DNA of 36,462 bases from GCA-2699365 sp036160955 (GTDB taxonomy: Bacteria > Verrucomicrobiota > Verrucomicrobiia > Opitutales > Coraliomargaritaceae): positions 1 through 36,462 of the forward strand of contig JAYYDJ010000066.1 of NCBI GenBank assembly GCA_036160955.1, given 5' to 3'. Each line of letters starts with the position of its first letter. The first letter of the stretch is position 1. This document shows positions 33,245 through 36,462 of this stretch, one piece after another. Below the pieces are notes generated by a model, which saw only the letters and a list, made by a program, of their open reading frames with translations, did not search any database and was not told where the DNA came from. The position numbers and the translations under genes are program-made.

Positions 33245-34270
33245 ATGGCAACGACAGCTAAAATCACTCGTAATCGTATCGCTCGAAATCTTGAGCAAGC
33301 GGTCCCGCGTTCAGCAATAGATTCAGTTGACGAGATCACTGACTCGAAAGCTATGCCATCATCAGACAGAGACGGACTACGCACCTACATGCAGGAAATT
33401 AGAAAAACTCCTTTACTGTCTACAAGTGAGGAAGTGAAGCTTGCGAATCGTATACGGCAAGGAGACAAAGACGCTAGAAATCAAATGGTGTCAGCTAATC
33501 TACGCTTAGTTGTAAAGATTGCCCATGATTACAACAATTTTGGTCTTCCGCTATTAGACCTAATAAGCGAAGGCAATATAGGCCTTATTAAGGCAGTTGA
33601 ACGCTTCGATCCGTCTAAGGGAGGAAAGCTGAGCACATATGCCGCTTGGTGGATTAAACAATCTATCAAACGTGCCCTTGCTAACCAAAGTAAGACTATT
33701 CGTTTACCTGTACACCTAGTTGACCGCATCGCTCATATACGTCGTGTCACAGCTCAATTAACGGACGAACTTGACCGCGAACCAACTGATGAAGAAATTG
33801 CATATGCCACAAGTATACCAGTTAATAAAATCGCTCACTTAAAGTCAGTAAGTGCACGACCGTCGTCCTTGGATGCCCCTGTTGGAGAAGATGGAGAAAC
33901 TAGCTTTGGAGATTTAGTTGGGGATGAATCTCAAGCAACGCCACTTGAAAACTTGCAAGAGAAATCTGCGAATGGATACATCCATACAGTCTTACAATCC
34001 CTCGAACCAAGAGAAGCGGAAATACTTCGCTTGCGCTTTGGTATAGATGGAGAGCATCCACTAACCCTAGAAGAGGTCGGGGAAAAATTCAATGTTACGC
34101 GTGAGCGGATACGACAGATTCAAAATTTGGCGATCCATAAAATGCGTCGTATGCTTACAGATAATGAGCGGCAGCGTAGTGCAGAAGAAGTGCAACAGGA
34201 GCGCGTTGAACAAGGTAAGCGTGAAGTGCTAAAAGAGTTTTTTGATGAGTACACGAGCTCACACAAGTGA
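33245..34270 (+). CDS. RNA polymerase sigma-70 family factor (group 1/2, no region 1.1)
   Basis: A 341-aa sigma-70 protein. Region 1.2 (about 44-77, YMQEIRKTPLLSTSEEVKLA), region 2 (84-155, including DLISEGNIGLIKAVERFDP and the -10-melting STYAAWWIKQSIKRAL), region 3 (about 165-235) and region 4 (about 243-305, with LTLEEVGEKFNVTRERIRQIQ) are complete. Region 1.1 and the large non-conserved insert of RpoD are missing, so it looks like an alternative group 2 factor (RpoS- or SigB/HrdB-like), although some phyla have a primary sigma this short. The charged tail after region 4 (306-341) is unusual. A nearby inverted repeat may control it. Confidence 0.92.
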   Translation: MATTAKITRNRIARNLEQAVPRSAIDSVDEITDSKAMPSSDRDGLRTYMQEIRKTPLLSTSEEVKLANRIRQGDKDARNQMVSANLRLVVKIAHDYNNFGLPLLDLISEGNIGLIKAVERFDPSKGGKLSTYAAWWIKQSIKRALANQSKTIRLPVHLVDRIAHIRRVTAQLTDELDREPTDEEIAYATSIPVNKIAHLKSVSARPSSLDAPVGEDGETSFGDLVGDESQATPLENLQEKSANGYIHTVLQSLEPREAEILRLRFGIDGEHPLTLEEVGEKFNVTRERIRQIQNLAIHKMRRMLTDNERQRSAEEVQQERVEQGKREVLKEFFDEYTSSHK

Positions 34271-34300
34271 AACTTGACTGCACACGTTAAACTTAATAAT

Positions 34301-34306
34301 TATATT
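34301..34306 (+). promoter_or_regulatory. Candidate -10 box of the Cys-rich protein gene
   Basis: TATATT ends eight bases before the ATG at 34315, which would give a nearly leaderless transcript. TTGACT at 34274-34279 resembles a -35 box, but the 21-base spacer is too long for a normal sigma-70 promoter, so the pairing is uncertain. Confidence 0.35.
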
Positions 34307-34314
34307 ACAATTTT

Positions 34315-34701
34315 ATGCGTGTAGTCCTAATACTCTATATCTCATTTTTTCTTTGTATGCAGGGTCAATTGACCGCTGCACATATAGAAACATCCTGTGC
34401 ATCGAATATTGAAGCTTGTTGCCTAGCAGGCAATAAACTATCAGCTTCTTCTTGCTGCGCCGCAAACGTTCCATCTAATAATAAAAGATCCTGCCAAGGG
34501 TCCTGTCACTTAGATATCGAGTCGAATAACACTCATTGGCAGATTGGTAGTAGCACGAGTAAACTCCTTACTACACCTTGCTCATACAAAAAAACCTATC
34601 GGGTACATATTCAGGCGCATAAAAATATAGGCATTCAAAGTAAGATCATTCTACCGCCAAGGCCGCAGAAGAGAATTTACTATTCTGTTTGGAGACTTTG
34701 A
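34315..34701 (+). CDS. Secreted cysteine-rich protein of unknown function
   Basis: I do not recognise a family. The 128-aa product has a clear signal peptide (MRVVLILYISFFLCMQG, probable cleavage after LTAA near residue 22). The mature part holds eight cysteines (28, 35, 36, 47, 48, 60, 64, 89), including two adjacent pairs and a CQGSC motif, plus several histidines. The C-terminal third is Cys-free, basic and Pro-rich (PPRPQKR). Such clustering fits metal binding or a disulfide knot in the periplasm. It follows the sigma factor gene by 44 bases and precedes an HMA-like protein and a beta-barrel. An AT-rich hairpin after the stop may separate it from them. Confidence 0.65.
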   Translation: MRVVLILYISFFLCMQGQLTAAHIETSCASNIEACCLAGNKLSASSCCAANVPSNNKRSCQGSCHLDIESNNTHWQIGSSTSKLLTTPCSYKKTYRVHIQAHKNIGIQSKIILPPRPQKRIYYSVWRL

Positions 34702-34713
34702 GATAAATTGAGC

Positions 34714-34741
34714 AGCGCATTAATATATAATGTGCTATTTT
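34714..34741 (+). terminator. AT-rich hairpin after the Cys-rich protein gene
   Basis: AGCGCATTA (34714-34722) pairs with TAATGTGCT (34728-34736) around the loop ATATA, a 9-base stem with one G/T wobble, followed by ATTTT. It starts 12 bases after the stop codon, as expected for a rho-independent terminator, though the T-run is short. Confidence 0.45.
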
Positions 34742-34871
34742 GACTATCATTTTGGCGACAGTAAATCTTCCTTGCTGTCTGCTCTTGCTGGGGCACACCT
34801 ACTTACTGGTATTGCTAGTAGCTATAAATTAATTTAACTTTTTAATGTACAACCTTACACCTAATTCTTTG

Positions 34872-35288
34872 ATGAAATCGTTATTTACTAAACAATTACT
34901 CACTTTTATTTTTATCGGCAGCTTGCAATATGCAAGTAGCCAAACAGCAGCAACGAATGAAGACATTCGCTTTGTCGCTGCGCAGAATCATTTACTCCAC
35001 CAACCAAACAAAATAGCAATTCATGCAAAGGGTTTTGTTTGTAATTCCTGTGGCATTGGACTGCGCATTCACCTCAAAAAAATAGCTGGCATTAATAGAG
35101 ATCTTTTTGATGAAGGAATACTCTTGGATGCCTCAAAGCAATTACTAGTTGTTGCCTTTGAATCAGCCGCAGATATTAATTTAAATTTAGTAAGAGATGC
35201 TATTTATTTTGCAGGATATGATCCAGTACACTATTACGTATTCGAAGGCGATACGGTGACACAGTATCCATTTGCGGAGGAGATCTAA
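34872..35288 (+). CDS. Exported HMA-like (CxxC) metal-binding protein
   Basis: 138 aa from ATG 34872. The frame also has an ATG at 34845, but MKSLFTKQLLTFIFIGSLQYASS is a complete signal peptide and makes the later start likelier. The mature protein carries a heavy-metal-associated-type motif, GFVCNSCG (Cys 57 and 60), followed by a helix, a long loop and the strand-helix LVVAFESAADINLNLVRDAIYFAGYDP, matching the beta-alpha-beta-beta-alpha-beta order of HMA domains. It probably binds Cu(I), Zn(II) or Hg(II) in the periplasm. Its stop codon overlaps the barrel gene start (TAATG), so the two form an operon. The 170-base gap before it (34702-34871) holds the hairpin at 34714 and AT-rich DNA with TATAAA (34823-34828). 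Confidence 0.75.
   Translation: MKSLFTKQLLTFIFIGSLQYASSQTAATNEDIRFVAAQNHLLHQPNKIAIHAKGFVCNSCGIGLRIHLKKIAGINRDLFDEGILLDASKQLLVVAFESAADINLNLVRDAIYFAGYDPVHYYVFEGDTVTQYPFAEEI
35276..35280 (+). promoter_or_regulatory. Strong Shine-Dalgarno site for the beta-barrel gene
   Basis: GGAGG within GCGGAGGAG lies seven bases before the ATG at 35288. It is the clearest ribosome binding site in the window, and it serves an internal operon gene, whereas most first genes here have none. Confidence 0.75.
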
Positions 35289-36124
35289 TGATACTTGCTA
35301 TTGGCACTCCGTTTCGGCGGATCGCTCTTCTGCTAATAATTGGCTGCTCCCCTCTACTTGGGGACCAGCCAATTATGAATATGATGCCTCGCTGGGATGG
35401 TGGATATGGAGTGCAGGCATTAGCTGAAACTATTTATCGAAGCGACTTAAAGCTTGGAGATGTAGTGGTTGGTAAAGGTTTTTCTGAAGACATACAATTG
35501 TTGCATCTCCAAGGTGTATATACTTGGGATCGATCGGTACGCCTTACCTTCAAGTTGCCATATATTGTAAGTGCGCAGCGCGAGGTGCTTGGCATCGACA
35601 ATCAGAAAGAGGAACAACACAATAAAGGTATTGGTGATCTTACCCTTGCTCTTCCACTGAAGCAGTATTTCAACCTTTCCGCTCGCAGTGGTAACTGGAG
35701 CATTGTACCCCAAATAATAATTCCACTTGGAGCGGCGGATGGTAAACATAACTACTCAGTTGCACACCGTGTATGGGGTAGCGGGATTTCCCTTGGCTAT
35801 GAGACCGAGACCTACCACTGGTTCTTTGCTGCAAGCATGAGCGCATGGGCTTATGAATCCAGCATGTCTAATCAATGGGGAGGCTCTGTAGACCTTGGTC
35901 TAAAATCAGGCGACCGGCTGTTATACTTGTGGGAGAGTGACTTTAAGTTGGATGCTGAAGATGCATTTATACTATCCGCAGGACCCGCAGTTTATTATAG
36001 ATTCAGTGATACGATACATACTCGGTTCGAGTGGAAACACGATTTTATTTCTAGGGTCAGCGAGCGCCAAGCTGAGTATGCGAATGGCGATCGCGTTAGT
36101 TTTGGTATTGGATTCGTTTTTTAA
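35288..36124 (+). CDS. Outer-membrane beta-barrel protein, MetA/phenol-degradation transporter-like
   Basis: A 278-aa exported protein. Residues 1-25 are a signal sequence; IIGC at 17-20 also fits a lipobox, so lipid attachment at Cys20 is possible. The rest alternates polar and hydrophobic residues in strand-length blocks, with GIGDLTLALPLKQYF, IVPQIIIPLGAADGKHN and a run of aromatic-girdled strands, and it ends in Phe (SFGIGFVF), the usual last residue of outer-membrane barrels. The pattern resembles the MetA-pathway-of-phenol-degradation family of putative outer-membrane transporters. Translational coupling to the HMA-like gene argues for metal handling over aromatic uptake. Function is inferred. 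Confidence 0.75.
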   Translation: MILAIGTPFRRIALLLIIGCSPLLGDQPIMNMMPRWDGGYGVQALAETIYRSDLKLGDVVVGKGFSEDIQLLHLQGVYTWDRSVRLTFKLPYIVSAQREVLGIDNQKEEQHNKGIGDLTLALPLKQYFNLSARSGNWSIVPQIIIPLGAADGKHNYSVAHRVWGSGISLGYETETYHWFFAASMSAWAYESSMSNQWGGSVDLGLKSGDRLLYLWESDFKLDAEDAFILSAGPAVYYRFSDTIHTRFEWKHDFISRVSERQAEYANGDRVSFGIGFVF

Positions 36125-36162
36125 GCAACTACTTGATTATCAGGCACCAAGCACTATCGAGG

Positions 36163-36462
36163 CTAGCTCGCGCGTTTCCATAGCATCCAGATAGTAGAAG
36201 CGGCTATAGCGCTACACAGCAAAATAAACCAATCGCCCTTGATCGTGTAATGGGACTTCCGACGCTCCCAATCTGGATACTGAGAAACCGTTAGTGTCCC
36301 CCCTCCGCGAAAATAAATACTACCATCTGCATCGGTGAGAGTTTCACGTATATTTCCATACTCGTCAATCCAGCCACTCCAACCACCATTTCCACAGCGA
36401 ATTACTGGGCGACGATTCTCCACTGCCCGAAGCACTGAATGTGCCGCGTGTTGAGAGGCTCC
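36163..36462 (-). CDS. lnt: Apolipoprotein N-acyltransferase, C-terminal fragment
   Basis: The last 99 codons of a minus-strand gene that continues beyond the window. The segment GASQHAAHSVLRAVENRRP, then VIRCGNGGWSGWIDEYGNI, corresponds to the end of the nitrilase-type catalytic domain of Lnt, which adds the third acyl chain to lipoproteins in the inner membrane. A final hydrophobic helix (WFILLCSAIAASTIWML) and a short basic tail match the C-terminal membrane helix of the family. The catalytic Glu, Lys and Cys lie outside the window. It converges on the barrel gene with 38 bases between stop codons. The wording of this fragment is one of the hints of an Opitutae origin. Confidence 0.85.
   Translation of the reverse strand, partial: GASQHAAHSVLRAVENRRPVIRCGNGGWSGWIDEYGNIRETLTDADGSIYFRGGGTLTVSQYPDWERRKSHYTIKGDWFILLCSAIAASTIWMLWKRAS

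Noticed and set aside
34274..34306. TTGACT and TATATT as a full sigma-70 promoter for the Cys-rich gene
   Set aside because: The spacer is 21 bases, beyond the usual 16-18; only the -10 part is listed.
34730..34837. A 35-codon open frame with a hydrophobic C-terminal half between the Cys-rich and HMA-like genes
   Set aside because: It starts inside the hairpin, has no ribosome binding site and resembles nothing I recognise; a chance frame is likelier.

Overview
The window is a 36.5 kb stretch of bacterial chromosome made almost entirely of housekeeping genes. It holds 32 intact or window-truncated genes and one decayed gene. GC looks like the low-to-mid 40s percent by eye. A diderm is implied by the Lnt end fragment, an outer-membrane barrel protein and MreBCD/PBP2. 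The Lnt fragment (GNGGWSGWIDEYG region), the sigma-70 paralog without region 1.1, the SpoIIE/STAS pair and the gene mix suggest Verrucomicrobiota, class Opitutae (Puniceicoccales/Opitutales-like, probably marine). This is my inference; a RapA ortholog would also fit Gammaproteobacteria. I see no IS elements, CRISPR arrays, tRNAs, rRNAs or prophage.

Layout. 1-8.5 kb (+): end of murA, then ruvB, a short rlmB-like methylase, tyrS, a peroxiredoxin, acnA, and a STAS/SpoIIE-phosphatase pair. 8.6-13.0 kb (+): the cell-shape operon mreB-mreC-mreD-mrdA with overlapping or abutting genes. 13.0-16.4 kb: an SDR (-) divergent from a secreted YHYH-domain protein (+), a BadF/NagK-type kinase (+), and ruvC (-), whose 3' end overlaps the kinase. 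16.5-19.8 kb (+): truA, a decayed comF remnant, accD and folC. 19.9-23.1 kb (+): two tandem Kef/CPA2-type antiporters with a 4-base overlap. 23.1-24.7 kb (-): carA preceded by an ArsR-family regulator. 24.8-28.9 kb: kamA (+) convergent with rapA (-). 28.9-34.3 kb (+): a PIG-L deacetylase, purE-purK, trpE and a sigma-70 factor. 34.3-36.1 kb (+): an accessory-looking trio of secreted Cys-rich protein, periplasmic HMA-like CxxC protein and beta-barrel. The window closes inside lnt (-).

How they work together. Envelope growth genes (murA, mreBCD, mrdA, lnt, accD) are spread through the window. The STAS and SpoIIE proteins look like the antagonist and phosphatase of a partner-switching pathway, but no cognate kinase is present. 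The 34.3-36.1 kb trio is the best candidate for an undescribed system, probably for metal handling across the envelope. Other notable points are the hidden comF pseudogene (17233-17543), an AccD that has lost three of its four zinc-ribbon cysteines, and start codons that mostly lack Shine-Dalgarno sequences and often sit just behind TATAAT-like boxes.
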